From an uncultured Lachnospiraceae bacterium (GTDB lineage Bacteria > Bacillota > Clostridia > Lachnospirales > Lachnospiraceae), in the NCBI GenBank assembly GCA_947625135.1, contig CANQNE010000001.1, forward strand, positions 95,192 through 159,191: a DNA stretch of 64,000 bases. The letters are read 5' to 3'. The stretch's first letter is position 1. Each line of letters begins with the position of its first letter. Below are positions 24,744-32,748 of the stretch, piece by piece. A model generated the notes under the pieces. That model searched no databases. It was not told where the DNA came from and was given only the letters and a program-made list of their open reading frames with translations. Position numbers and translations under genes: made by a program.

Positions 24744-24867
24744 AATTATCCTGTTCTTCGGGATGGTTGGAAATAAGGAGGAATTCAATAAAAGAACCTA
24801 TTGTTATGGTTTTATCGCTTGCGTGGTGGCGGTTACGGTTATGGAAATCGGAGGTGAGTTGGCATGA
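24715..24867 (+). CDS. Small phage membrane protein, 50 residues
   Basis: ATG 24715 follows AAAAGGAGC. The product has two hydrophobic segments (VILIIIEIILFFGMVG and YGFIACVVAVTVM). Its stop overlaps the start of the methylase gene (ATGA). Function unknown. Confidence 0.5.
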   Translation: MVTVILIIIEIILFFGMVGNKEEFNKRTYCYGFIACVVAVTVMEIGGELA

Positions 24868-25679
24868 AAGCAATAACAAGATACCCGGGAAGTAAATGGT
24901 CGCTCACAGATTGGATTATAGATTTTTTCCCGGAACACCACAGCTATCTGGAACCATTCTTCGGGAGCGGAGCGGTCCTATTCAATAAGCCGAGGCCCAA
25001 CATAGAAACTGTAAATGATCTGGATGGAAATGTTGTAAATCTGTTTGAGTGTATAAGGACGGATCCGGAGAGGCTTGCACATCAAATATATTGGACACCA
25101 TATGCGAGAGAAGTATATGAACAGGCATTCCGTGAAATCCCGGAGGATCGATTTGAAGCCGCTGCCAATTTTTATATTCGATTGAATATGGGACATGGCT
25201 TCCGAACAAACGGTGAGAAAGTAGGGTGGAAAAATGATGTACAGGGAAGGGAACGCTCTTACGCATCACAGAATTGGTGTAATTTACCGGAAAAGATTAT
25301 AGCGGCAGCCGAGAGGCTTAGAGGAGTACAGATAGAGAACCGGCCGGCGGCAGAACTCATTCCGAGATTCAACTTTGAGAATGTGCTGATATACTGCGAT
25401 CCTCCATATATGCTTAATACCAAGCATGGAAAACAGTATAGATGTGAAATGAATGAGGCGGATCACTAAGAATTATTGACACTGCTATTGGCTCACAAAG
25501 GGCCGGCTATTATCAGCGGTTATGAAACAGAACTTTATAACAATATGCTGGTGGGGTGGAATAAATATGAGACCACTGCGTATTCACAGGTATGTTCAAG
25601 AAAGAGAGAAATTATCTGGATGAATTATACACCACCAGTAAGGCAAATGAATTTCGATGATTATGGGGGTGCGTCATGA
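24864..25679 (+). pseudogene. dam: D12-class DNA adenine methylase split by an in-frame TAA
   Basis: N6-adenine methyltransferase of the Dam/D12 type. Residues 1-201 contain the AdoMet motif EPFFGSGAVLF and the catalytic DPPY (YCDPPYMLN). An in-frame TAA at 25467-25469 follows EADH; the same frame then continues for 70 codons as ELLTLLLAHKGPAIISGYET to the true end at 25677-25679. Relatives read DH-x-ELL here, so one substitution such as CAA to TAA explains it. The truncated product keeps both motifs but loses the last quarter of the fold. The downstream part has only a TTG without a ribosome site. Confidence 0.85.
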
Positions 25680-25840
25680 AGCGATTAACATTAGACAGAC
25701 CAGTTTCAAAAATGGGAATGTTCGAGCTGGCACACAATTCATGTTACATAAAGGATGGCAAAGCGAGGTATAGAGATTATGACTTAGATGTTGATGCGAG
25801 AGTTCTCACACGACAAGTGAGTGAAAGGAGGGTTGCGTGA
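25676..25840 (+). CDS. Small conserved phage protein, 54 residues
   Basis: ATG 25676 overlaps the methylase stop. The product starts MKRLTLDRPVSKMGMFELAH and contains CYIKDGKARYRDYDLDVDAR. Proteins with this pattern recur in Lachnospiraceae phages, usually near the methylase and replication genes; function unknown. It ends TGATG, coupling to the next gene. Confidence 0.65.
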   Translation: MKRLTLDRPVSKMGMFELAHNSCYIKDGKARYRDYDLDVDARVLTRQVSERRVA

Positions 25841-26073
25841 TGGGAAGTATTGCGATAATCGTAGGCGCAATGGTTGGATTATTTTGGGTCACGGCGGCAG
25901 CAGTACAGGAGATCAACCGCTTGGAAAGGGAAAACAGACAGTTAAGGATCGCAGCTAAAGTGTATTACGCGACAACAAAATTGTTAAATCACAAGGAAGG
26001 AGAAAAACAGAGTGAAACCAACAAAATCAGATATATTCAACCTGGTATGCAAAGAGCTAAACGCGAAAAGTGA
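25840..26073 (+). CDS. Small phage membrane protein with coiled coil
   Basis: A 77-residue protein with an N-terminal membrane helix (SIAIIVGAMVGLFWVTAAAV) followed by a leucine-rich helical stretch (EINRLERENRQLRIAAKVYY). ATG 25840 overlaps the previous stop. This is the layout of phage Rz-like or small accessory membrane proteins, but its early position argues against lysis. Function unknown. Confidence 0.55.
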   Translation: MGSIAIIVGAMVGLFWVTAAAVQEINRLERENRQLRIAAKVYYATTKLLNHKEGEKQSETNKIRYIQPGMQRAKREK

Positions 26074-26338
26074 AAAAACGCCGCAATTTAACAGCGATCT
26101 GGAAGCTTTCGAGGCTATTGCAAAAAAAACGCAGGAAGTTAAGAAAGAAGTGGAGACGTTGGAGGAATTGCTGACCGCATATCATCAGCGGGCACAGGAA
26201 CACTCCGGAAGCGTCGTGATGCACAGAGAGCTGTCAAACATTTACAATACCGCGGCGCGTCTGTCCTTGGAAGCGATCGGGACGGCCGCCATGGCACGCA
26301 AAGGCATGACAAAACATTTGGCGGAAATCCGTGAGTAG
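26012..26338 (+). CDS. Phage protein, 108 residues, helical
   Basis: Starts with GTG 26012 after AAGGAAGGAG and overlaps the previous gene by 62 bases in another frame. The product is all-helical (EAFEAIAKKTQEVKKEVETL). No domain recognised. Confidence 0.55.
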   Translation: MKPTKSDIFNLVCKELNAKSEKTPQFNSDLEAFEAIAKKTQEVKKEVETLEELLTAYHQRAQEHSGSVVMHRELSNIYNTAARLSLEAIGTAAMARKGMTKHLAEIRE

Positions 26339-26373
26339 GGAGGCTGCGCGGATAAAAAGGAAAATATAAAAAA

Positions 26374-26416
26374 GCAGATTGCATAAACCCGGAAAACCGG
26401 TACATATGCAATCTGC
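26374..26416 (+). terminator. Long hairpin after the early operon
   Basis: GCAGATTGCAT (26374-26384) pairs with ATGCAATCTGC (26406-26416), with an inner CCGG/CCGG contact. It lies 36 bases after the last gene stop and probably ends or stabilises the early transcript, although only a weak T-run follows. Confidence 0.5.
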
Positions 26417-26492
26417 AATTGAGAAATTTAGCAGTTTCATTATATCAAAAATGGAAAGATTGTCAACGCCGGCGCAAAAAAAAGTCTGCCGG

Positions 26493-26533
26493 AGGCCAAA
26501 AAAAGGGAACGCGTGCGTGCGTTCCTTCGGCCT
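26493..26533 (+). other. Two-helix RNA-like element
   Basis: AGGCC (26493-26497) pairs with GGCCT (26529-26533) and encloses GGAACGC (26506-26512) paired with GCGTTCC (26519-26525) around a GTGCGT loop. The 280 bases between 26339 and 26619 hold this element, the hairpin above and no gene. It could be a small RNA, a leader for the Rep gene or the replication origin of the Rep. Confidence 0.4.
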
Positions 26534-26619
26534 TGCACCATACTTTTATCCGTCCTTGTAATGGGTATTAACAAATGGGACAGATCGTCAAATGACAGGG
26601 AAGGAGATTAAAGGGCCGC

Positions 26620-27576
26620 GTGAAAAAATATGATAATTACGATTATGAAGAGGCCTACAAAATAGACCTGCAGGAGGATATAGATAAAAAAGCAAGGGCG
26701 GCACTGAAAGTAAATGCGAACCCGGATCTGGATTTTGAAGAACAATGGAAGAGGCAGCAGGACAACCTCCGGGAATGGGAGTATGAGCGGCTGATCAGAG
26801 AGGGAAAAGTAGAAGGCCAGTACAGGACCACTACCACAAAATCCAGAAATATCAAAACGGGAAAGGTGTTGCTGGAATCCCAGATCTATCCGTCGTTCTA
26901 TCATCGGACGGACGTACCGCGGACAAAACGCAGGAGAGAGACAAAGCCGGCGCAGAAGAACCTCAACAGCAAAAATTCAATCCGGCAACTGGCGAGGCTG
27001 ATAAATATAAATTTTGGTCCTGATGACCTCTGGTGTACCTTCGGGTGGAACGACAGCCACATGCCGGAGGAAGAAAAAGCAGCAAGGAGGGACATCACAA
27101 ACTGGATCAAGCGGATCAACCGGCGTCGGAAGAAAGCCGGCCGGGAGAACATCAAGTACATATACGTGCTGGCCTTTGAAGAGTACGTAAGGCCGCATTT
27201 TCACATCATCATGACAGGGGATGGCGTAGACCGGGATGAGATAGAGCGATTATGGGGCAAGTGTCAGAGAGTCAATACAAGGCGGATCAAGCCGGACGAA
27301 GATTTTTTAAATTTCGGACTGGCGCTTTACATAGCCAGAAATCCGCACGGAAAAAAGCGCTGGGCATCGTCCAAGAATCTGAAGAGGCCGGATAAACCCA
27401 CAAGGAGCTATGCAAAATTCAAAAAACGGACGGTTCAGGAAATGGCGCGCGATCATGAAATATTAAAAGCGGCCATGGAAAAAGCATATCCGGGTTATCG
27501 GTTTTTGGATGCGGAAGTCATGTACAACGGCATCGCGGCGGCTTTTTACATTTACGCCCGCATGGTACGGGACTGA
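26620..27576 (+). CDS. HUH-type replication endonuclease-like protein
   Basis: A 318-residue protein. The middle contains the HUH metal motif in RPHFHIIMTGDGVDRDEI, preceded by YIYVLAFEEYV, and a downstream tyrosine motif LALYIARNPHGKKRW followed by SSKNLKRP, the pattern of rolling-circle Rep proteins of plasmids and some Firmicute phages. Such proteins nick one DNA strand at the origin through a tyrosine. GTG 26620 has AAGGAG 13 bases upstream. An HUH Rep is less usual for an HK97-type siphophage, which normally carries DnaD/helicase-type replication genes; none are present here. Confidence 0.7.
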   Translation: MKKYDNYDYEEAYKIDLQEDIDKKARAALKVNANPDLDFEEQWKRQQDNLREWEYERLIREGKVEGQYRTTTTKSRNIKTGKVLLESQIYPSFYHRTDVPRTKRRRETKPAQKNLNSKNSIRQLARLININFGPDDLWCTFGWNDSHMPEEEKAARRDITNWIKRINRRRKKAGRENIKYIYVLAFEEYVRPHFHIIMTGDGVDRDEIERLWGKCQRVNTRRIKPDEDFLNFGLALYIARNPHGKKRWASSKNLKRPDKPTRSYAKFKKRTVQEMARDHEILKAAMEKAYPGYRFLDAEVMYNGIAAAFYIYARMVRD

Positions 27577-27589
27577 AAGGAGGAAAAAA

Positions 27590-28078
27590 TTGAAGCTGGA
27601 GAACATGAAACAATCGGAACTGACGGAGCAGATCAAACTGTTCGAATGGGCAAGACAAAATGAAAGATTTATACCGGAGCTGCGGATGCTGCACCACATC
27701 CCAAATGAAGGCAAGCGGACAAACGGCGCTGTATTAAAGGCAGCAGGCGTCAGGCGAGGGATGCCGGATGTGGTCCTTCCGGTCGGCCGGAAAGGATATT
27801 CCGCGCTATACATTGAGCTGAAATTCGGGGACAACAGACCGACGAAAGAGCAGAGAGAGATAATGGCGGCCCTGCGCCGGCTCGGGAACAAAGCGGAGAT
27901 CTGCAGGTCGGCGGAAGAGGCGAGGGAGATCATCAGGCACTATCTGGCAAAAGCAGATAATTTCGATCTTGTAAACTGCGAGGACGCAGAAAAAGTATTT
28001 GATAAATGCAGGGGTTACAATCTGGACTGGACGCCGTGTCCGGATTGCGAATTTTACGAAAAACAGGAAGGAGAATAA
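27590..28078 (+). CDS. VRR-NUC domain nuclease
   Basis: A 162-residue protein of the VRR-NUC branch of PD-(D/E)xK nucleases: the motif GMPDVVLPVGRKGYSALYIE ends in the ELK active-site strand. These proteins are common in phage replication modules and are thought to resolve or trim branched DNA. TTG 27590 is chosen because GGAGG lies 7 bases upstream; earlier in-frame starts would overlap the Rep gene. Confidence 0.8.
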   Translation: MKLENMKQSELTEQIKLFEWARQNERFIPELRMLHHIPNEGKRTNGAVLKAAGVRRGMPDVVLPVGRKGYSALYIELKFGDNRPTKEQREIMAALRRLGNKAEICRSAEEAREIIRHYLAKADNFDLVNCEDAEKVFDKCRGYNLDWTPCPDCEFYEKQEGE

Positions 28079-28476
28079 TGATCATGGCAAAGGGAGAATT
28101 ACAAAAACGGGAAGTCGTGCAAAAAGTCGGCTTTTGCAAATACTGTGGCCAGATAGTAATGGTCGAAGCGCCGGAAGAACTGCCGCCGGAGGAGCTGAAT
28201 GAATTAGCGTCACAGCAGTGCAATTGTGACGAAGCAAAGCGGCAGCAGAGGCGGATCGCCAGAATGGGAGCTGCTGCAATTTGGGCGGAAAATTATTTCA
28301 GCAGAGAGTCTGGACAGCTGCAGGCAGTATGCTGCGCGATCAAAGCCGTCTTTGAGTATGCCTTCGACAACATTACCATCAAGAGTGGCAAAAAAACTTA
28401 TAAGATTGATATGGATAAAGACGGCATGATCAGGATCAGGACAAAATACACAGACAACGAAATAGAAACTTTCTAA
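28078..28476 (+). CDS. Phage protein with N-terminal zinc-binding motif
   Basis: A 132-residue protein. The N terminus has VGFCKYCGQIVMVEAPEEL and a second cysteine pair in QQCNCDEAK, suggesting one zinc site. The remainder is helical (YFSRESGQLQAVCCAIKAVF). The start overlaps the nuclease stop (TAATG) after GGAAGGAG. Function unknown. Confidence 0.6.
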   Translation: MIMAKGELQKREVVQKVGFCKYCGQIVMVEAPEELPPEELNELASQQCNCDEAKRQQRRIARMGAAAIWAENYFSRESGQLQAVCCAIKAVFEYAFDNITIKSGKKTYKIDMDKDGMIRIRTKYTDNEIETF

Positions 28477-28490
28477 GAGGGGGTGCTGGC

Positions 28491-28844
28491 GTGAAATATA
28501 AACTGGATGAGGACGAAAAAAAGATCATAAAAACGATCATACATAACGGCCCGTTGCGGGAAAAAAGAAAGAAGGCTGGAACCTTGACGGAGTTTGACGA
28601 AAGGGCGGAGTCTGCCATCAGAGCGGCAAAAGCAGATCTGAGGCTGGACGGGTACAACGCGACCGCGCGGCGGCACATCGTCCGAAAACTGCACGAGAGT
28701 ATAGAGCATAACACGCCTTGGGAGATGCTGGGGAATACCTATTGCGGCAGGCGCTTGTTTTACAGAATCAGGCAGCAGTACATGCTCCTGATCGCGAAGC
28801 ATATGGGCCTCACCAATGGTGCAGACAGGGAAGAGAACGGATAA
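28491..28844 (+). CDS. Candidate late-gene transcription regulator
   Basis: A 117-residue basic, helical protein (RRLFYRIRQQYMLLIAKHMG at its end). It starts with GTG. Its place immediately before HNH and terminase is where ArpU/RinA-type late activators sit in Gram-positive phages, and the size fits, but I do not see a decisive motif. Called by position. Confidence 0.45.
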   Translation: MKYKLDEDEKKIIKTIIHNGPLREKRKKAGTLTEFDERAESAIRAAKADLRLDGYNATARRHIVRKLHESIEHNTPWEMLGNTYCGRRLFYRIRQQYMLLIAKHMGLTNGADREENG

Positions 28845-28845
28845 T

Positions 28846-29166
28846 ATGGCAAAGGATTACGCAAAAGGATTCTACGCATCTGAGGCATGGAGAAAAACGA
28901 GAAGGGCATACCTGCTTTCCCGGGGAGGGATATGCGAGCGGTGCCGTAAGGAGTACGAGCAGGGCAGGCGCAGCCTGGCGTCGCTCCGGCCGGGCGTCAT
29001 CGTACACCACAGGAGATACATCACACCGGACAATATCAATGATTCAAAGGTCACGTTGTCTTTTGATAACCTGGAGTTGCTCTGTGACGATCACCACAAC
29101 AAGGAGCATGGGAGATCAGAGTGGCGCTATCGGTTTGACGCGGAAGGAAATGTGATCGAAATTTAA
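28846..29166 (+). CDS. HNH endonuclease
   Basis: A 106-residue HNH nuclease with two zinc-ribbon cysteines (GGICERCRKEYEQGR), the HH motif GVIVHHRRYITPDN, and the end motif LELLCDDHHNKEHG. HNH proteins beside terS/terL are part of the packaging motor in cos-type phages, where they cut DNA together with the terminase. ATG 28846 is used; an upstream in-frame ATG at 28816 lacks a site. Confidence 0.92.
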   Translation: MAKDYAKGFYASEAWRKTRRAYLLSRGGICERCRKEYEQGRRSLASLRPGVIVHHRRYITPDNINDSKVTLSFDNLELLCDDHHNKEHGRSEWRYRFDAEGNVIEI

Positions 29167-29169
29167 TAA

Positions 29170-29291
29170 GCGCAGATCCTGCAGCAGGACCACACCCCCC
29201 GGAGGTCCTTTCAAAAAAAGACCCGAATTCACCGGGAGGTGCACATCCATTTTACCCTGCAGGTCGCGCACACAGAAGGGGGGTTAGTTTT
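29170..29291 (+). other. HNH-terS intergenic region, candidate cos site
   Basis: Non-coding stretch with the GC-rich elements CCACACCCCCCGGAGGTCC (29190-29208) and GAAGGGGGGTTAG near the end. In cos phages with an HNH protein, the cohesive-end site commonly lies here. No nick position can be read from sequence. Confidence 0.35.
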
Positions 29292-29681
29292 ATGCCGGAA
29301 AAAGGGAGAAGAAAGAAAAAGATAGCGTCAGATCGGCCGAATAAGCTGACGCAAAACGCGATCACGATGGAGGCAAACAAACTTAAAAAACTTTTTGAGC
29401 AGATTGGGGACGAAAACAAGAAAGCCCTTGTAAATGCGCTGATCGAGGAGGCGGCTTTTTTAAAAGTGGCCTGTAAACAGGCAAAGGAAGAGATTAAAAA
29501 AGAGGGTCTCACAACTGAGACCATCAACGCGTCCCAGCATTTTATCAAAGCGCATCCGTCGGTAGGGATTTACAAAGATTATTCCAAGCAATACGCCCAG
29601 ATAATCAATCAACTCATAGAACACCTGCCTCCGAATGTGCAGAAAAAAGTGTCGAAACTGGCGGCGTTGAGAGATGCGTAA
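29292..29681 (+). CDS. terS: Terminase small subunit, P27 family
   Basis: A 129-residue DNA-recognition subunit of the packaging motor. The P27-type pattern is visible: basic N terminus (MPEKGRRKKK), helical core (EEAAFLKVACKQAKEEIKKE) and the ending YSKQYAQIINQLIEHLP. ATG follows GAAGGGGGG. It overlaps terL by 8 bases. Confidence 0.88.
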   Translation: MPEKGRRKKKIASDRPNKLTQNAITMEANKLKKLFEQIGDENKKALVNALIEEAAFLKVACKQAKEEIKKEGLTTETINASQHFIKAHPSVGIYKDYSKQYAQIINQLIEHLPPNVQKKVSKLAALRDA

Positions 29682-31347
29682 AACGGAAGACAATTATATT
29701 TTTACATACCACGAAGCAATCACTTCAGGACAGATCCGCGCCGGAAAATGGATCCTTACGGTCTATAGGATTCTTACGGAGGGGATCCGGACTGGCAGGT
29801 GGGATTTTGACAAGAAAAAAGCAGACAGGGCGATCACGTTTATTGAGAACTATTGTCATCACAGCAAGGGCAGAAACGACTTGCTGGTGCTGGAGCTGTG
29901 GCAAAAGGCGATCGTATACGCCATCTTTGGCGTGATGGACCCGAAGACAGGGTTCAGGCAGTTCCGCGAGGTCTTCCTGCTGGTAGGCCGGAAAAACGGA
30001 AAAAGCCTGTTCGCCGCGGCGATCATGGCATACGTGGCTTACATAGACGGAGAGTTCGGCAGCGAGATCTATTGTCTTGCGCCGAAACTGGAGCAGGCGG
30101 ATATCGTCTATGACTGTTTTTATAAGATTGTGTTGTCGGAAGATGAGCTGGCGGACATATCAAAAAAGAGAAGGTCAGACATCTATATTGAGGAGCTGAA
30201 CACCACGATCAAAAAGCTGGCGTTTAACTCCAAGAAAGCCGACGGCTTTAACCCGATGATGACGGTCAATGATGAGATGGAGGCGTGGCCGGGAGACCAG
30301 GGATTAAAGCAGTATGATGTCATGGTATCCGGTACCGGGAGCAGGAAAGAGCCTCTCACGCTGTCTACTTCCACCGCCGGCTATGTAGACGATGGGGTTT
30401 TTGATGAGCTGTTCTGCCGGGCGACGGCATTTTTGAAGGGAGAAGGCAAAGAAGAAAGATTGCTGCCGTTTCTCTACATGAGCGACGACCCGGAACATTG
30501 GTATGAAAAGACGGAAATTGAAAAGGCAAATCCGAATATGGGCGTATCCGTCCAGTGGTCTTTTTACGAGGATCAGATTGTCAAGGCTATGACATCCTTG
30601 CCGACAAAAGTGGAGTTCCTTGCAAAATACTGCTGTATCAAGCAAAACTCCGCGACTGCATGGCTGGATTATCAGACGGTTGACAAGGCGTATTCAGGGA
30701 CGCACCTGAGCCTGGAAGATTTTCGCGGCTGTTATTGCGTGCTGGGCATTGACTTGTCAAAGACCACGGACCTCACGGCGGTATGTCTCGTCATAGAGCG
30801 GAAGGGGAAATGCTATGTGATCACAAAGTTTTTTATGCCGGAGGAGCGGTACAAGGTGGCCATTGAGGAGGATGCGGTCCCCTACAATATTTTCCGGGAA
30901 AAAGGGGACCTGGTCATCAGCGGCGAACATAAGGTTAATTACAGAGACGTCCTGAAGTGGATCGTCGATCTGGTCAAGGTATACCGGATCAAGCCCTTGA
31001 AGGTAGGATATGACCGTTACTGCGCGGATTATCTGATACAGGATCTGTCGGAGATGGGATTCCATACAGACGATGTTTTCCAGGGGACAAACCTGACACC
31101 GGTCCTGCACAGTCTGGAGGGAGACCTGAAGGATGGTATGTATGACATAGGCGACAACAACCTGATGAAAGCGCATTTACTGAACGTGGCGGTCAAAATT
31201 AACATTGATGACGACAACAGGATGAAGCCGGCAAAGATCAGCAAACGGGCGCGTATCGATGGCGCAGCAGCCTTGTTTGACGCGCTGGCCGTGAAGATGA
31301 AATACCACAAGGAAATCGGCAGACAATTACAAAACGGATCAAAATAA
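29674..31347 (+). CDS. terL: Terminase large subunit
   Basis: A 557-residue packaging ATPase/nuclease. Walker A region is LLVGRKNGKSLFAAAIMAYV, the Walker B-like strand is MMTVNDEMEAW, the coupling motif is LTLSTSTAGYVDD, and the nuclease half carries acidic residues in VLGIDLSKTTDLTAV and in KPLKVGYDRYCADYL. Length and order fit the Terminase_1 (HK97/phiC31-like) family. Confidence 0.95.
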   Translation: MRKTEDNYIFTYHEAITSGQIRAGKWILTVYRILTEGIRTGRWDFDKKKADRAITFIENYCHHSKGRNDLLVLELWQKAIVYAIFGVMDPKTGFRQFREVFLLVGRKNGKSLFAAAIMAYVAYIDGEFGSEIYCLAPKLEQADIVYDCFYKIVLSEDELADISKKRRSDIYIEELNTTIKKLAFNSKKADGFNPMMTVNDEMEAWPGDQGLKQYDVMVSGTGSRKEPLTLSTSTAGYVDDGVFDELFCRATAFLKGEGKEERLLPFLYMSDDPEHWYEKTEIEKANPNMGVSVQWSFYEDQIVKAMTSLPTKVEFLAKYCCIKQNSATAWLDYQTVDKAYSGTHLSLEDFRGCYCVLGIDLSKTTDLTAVCLVIERKGKCYVITKFFMPEERYKVAIEEDAVPYNIFREKGDLVISGEHKVNYRDVLKWIVDLVKVYRIKPLKVGYDRYCADYLIQDLSEMGFHTDDVFQGTNLTPVLHSLEGDLKDGMYDIGDNNLMKAHLLNVAVKINIDDDNRMKPAKISKRARIDGAAALFDALAVKMKYHKEIGRQLQNGSK

Positions 31348-31357
31348 AACCGTAGCG

Positions 31358-31394
31358 AGCAGGCCGGAAGCTTTGACTTTTAGGCCTGCTTTTG
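31358..31394 (+). terminator. Hairpin after terL
   Basis: AGCAGGCC (31358-31365) pairs with GGCCTGCT (31383-31390) and is followed by TTTTG. It lies between terL and the portal gene and may be a partial terminator or processing site. Confidence 0.55.
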
Positions 31395-31470
31395 TGATGC
31401 AAAAAAAGGGTCAGAATTTAACGATAAAATTTTTTATACTGGAATAAACGGAGGAAAGGAGGAGAGTCAG

Positions 31471-32748
31471 ACGGGCATCATAAAAGATCTTTTGAATTTT
31501 CGAAAATACAAATATATTCCGTTTTCCATCCGCGGCGAATACGCCGCCACTGGCGAGATCGAGGAAAGCGACATTGTAGGAGCAATCACCAACTGCATCG
31601 CGACCAACATCGGAAAGCTTACGGCACAGTGCATCCGCACAGATCAGAACGGGATGCAGGTAAAAAAAGATCATCTGTCGTGCCTGCTGTCTCTCAGATG
31701 GGCCCCGGAGCTGTCAGCCTACGACGCTCAATACAAAATGGCCGCGCAGCTGGTAAAAAGTTCAAACGCCTTTGCGGCTGTGATCTACACGGAGGATTTT
31801 ACCCGGGTGCAGGCCGTCGCGCCGATCAACGTAAAGAGCTACCGGATCTTTGAGGATGCCGCCGGGAATATCCTGTTTACGTTTACATGGGATTATGACG
31901 GCAAGACCTATACGCTACCTTATCAGCAGGTAATCCATATCCGGGCGAGGTTTGACAAAAAGAGATTTCTGGGCACGCCGCCGGATGGCCAGCTGAATAA
32001 CACGCTGGAGCTGATCTCAGCAACTGGGGAAGCGCTGAAAAACACGGTCAAAAACTCGGCAAATCTGAAAGGGTATCTGAAATACACCAACTTTGCGGAC
32101 GATGAGTTCATCAGGCAAAAGGTAAAGGAGTTCCGGGAGGCCTACATGGATCCGACAAATGAGGGCGGGATCGCCGGTCTTGACATGACGACGGAATTCC
32201 ACGAGATCCAGCAGAGAACCCAGACAATCCCGACGGTACAGACACAGTTTTTAAGGGACAATATTTACCGGTATTACAACGTAAACGAAAACATCCTGAT
32301 GTCAAAATTCACAGAAGCGGAATGGAATGCGTTTTATGAGAGCGTGATCGAGCCGGTTGCGCTGCAGATGTCCCTTGAATTTACCTTTAAACTGCTGACG
32401 GAGCGGGAGCGGGGCCATGGAAACAAGATTATCTTTACGACCAACCGCCTGCAGTATGCAACGTTACAGACGAGGGCAAGCATCGGCTCCGTGCTTTATG
32501 ACCGGGGCATCATCACGATCAACGAGTTCCGGGAGCTGTTGTACTACGAACCGATCGAAGACGGAGACGTTCGGATGGTATCCCTCAATTTTGTCAAGGC
32601 AGACGATCAGTCTCTGTACCAGACAGGGCAGCAGAACAATACGTCGGCGGAGGATCAAAAGAAGCTGCAGCAGACGGTCAGGATGCCGCCCGGCATGATC
32701 GCAAATATCGCCTACATCGCAACGGAGAAGAAAGGAGAAAAACAGTGA
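31471..32748 (+). CDS. Portal protein, HK97 family, apparent ACG start
   Basis: The portal forms the 12-subunit ring through which DNA enters the head. The product reads GIIKDLLNFRKYKYIPFSIR at the start, NSANLKGYLKYTNFADDEFI in the middle and the stem region FLRDNIYRYYNVNENILMSK, all typical of HK97 portals. AAAGGAGG (31455-31462) lies 8 bases before codon 31471, which is ACG; the first standard start, TTG 31492, is about 30 bases from that site and would remove seven conserved N-terminal residues. The gene therefore seems to use ACG or to have lost its ATG. Confidence 0.85.
   Translation, partial: TGIIKDLLNFRKYKYIPFSIRGEYAATGEIEESDIVGAITNCIATNIGKLTAQCIRTDQNGMQVKKDHLSCLLSLRWAPELSAYDAQYKMAAQLVKSSNAFAAVIYTEDFTRVQAVAPINVKSYRIFEDAAGNILFTFTWDYDGKTYTLPYQQVIHIRARFDKKRFLGTPPDGQLNNTLELISATGEALKNTVKNSANLKGYLKYTNFADDEFIRQKVKEFREAYMDPTNEGGIAGLDMTTEFHEIQQRTQTIPTVQTQFLRDNIYRYYNVNENILMSKFTEAEWNAFYESVIEPVALQMSLEFTFKLLTERERGHGNKIIFTTNRLQYATLQTRASIGSVLYDRGIITINEFRELLYYEPIEDGDVRMVSLNFVKADDQSLYQTGQQNNTSAEDQKKLQQTVRMPPGMIANIAYIATEKKGEKQ

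Noticed and set aside
25476..25679. Separate small gene starting at TTG 25476
   Set aside because: It is in the same frame as the methylase before the TAA and matches the expected methylase C terminus.
26374..26533. CRISPR array
   Set aside because: The repeats here are inverted, not direct, and there are no regularly spaced copies or cas genes anywhere in the window.
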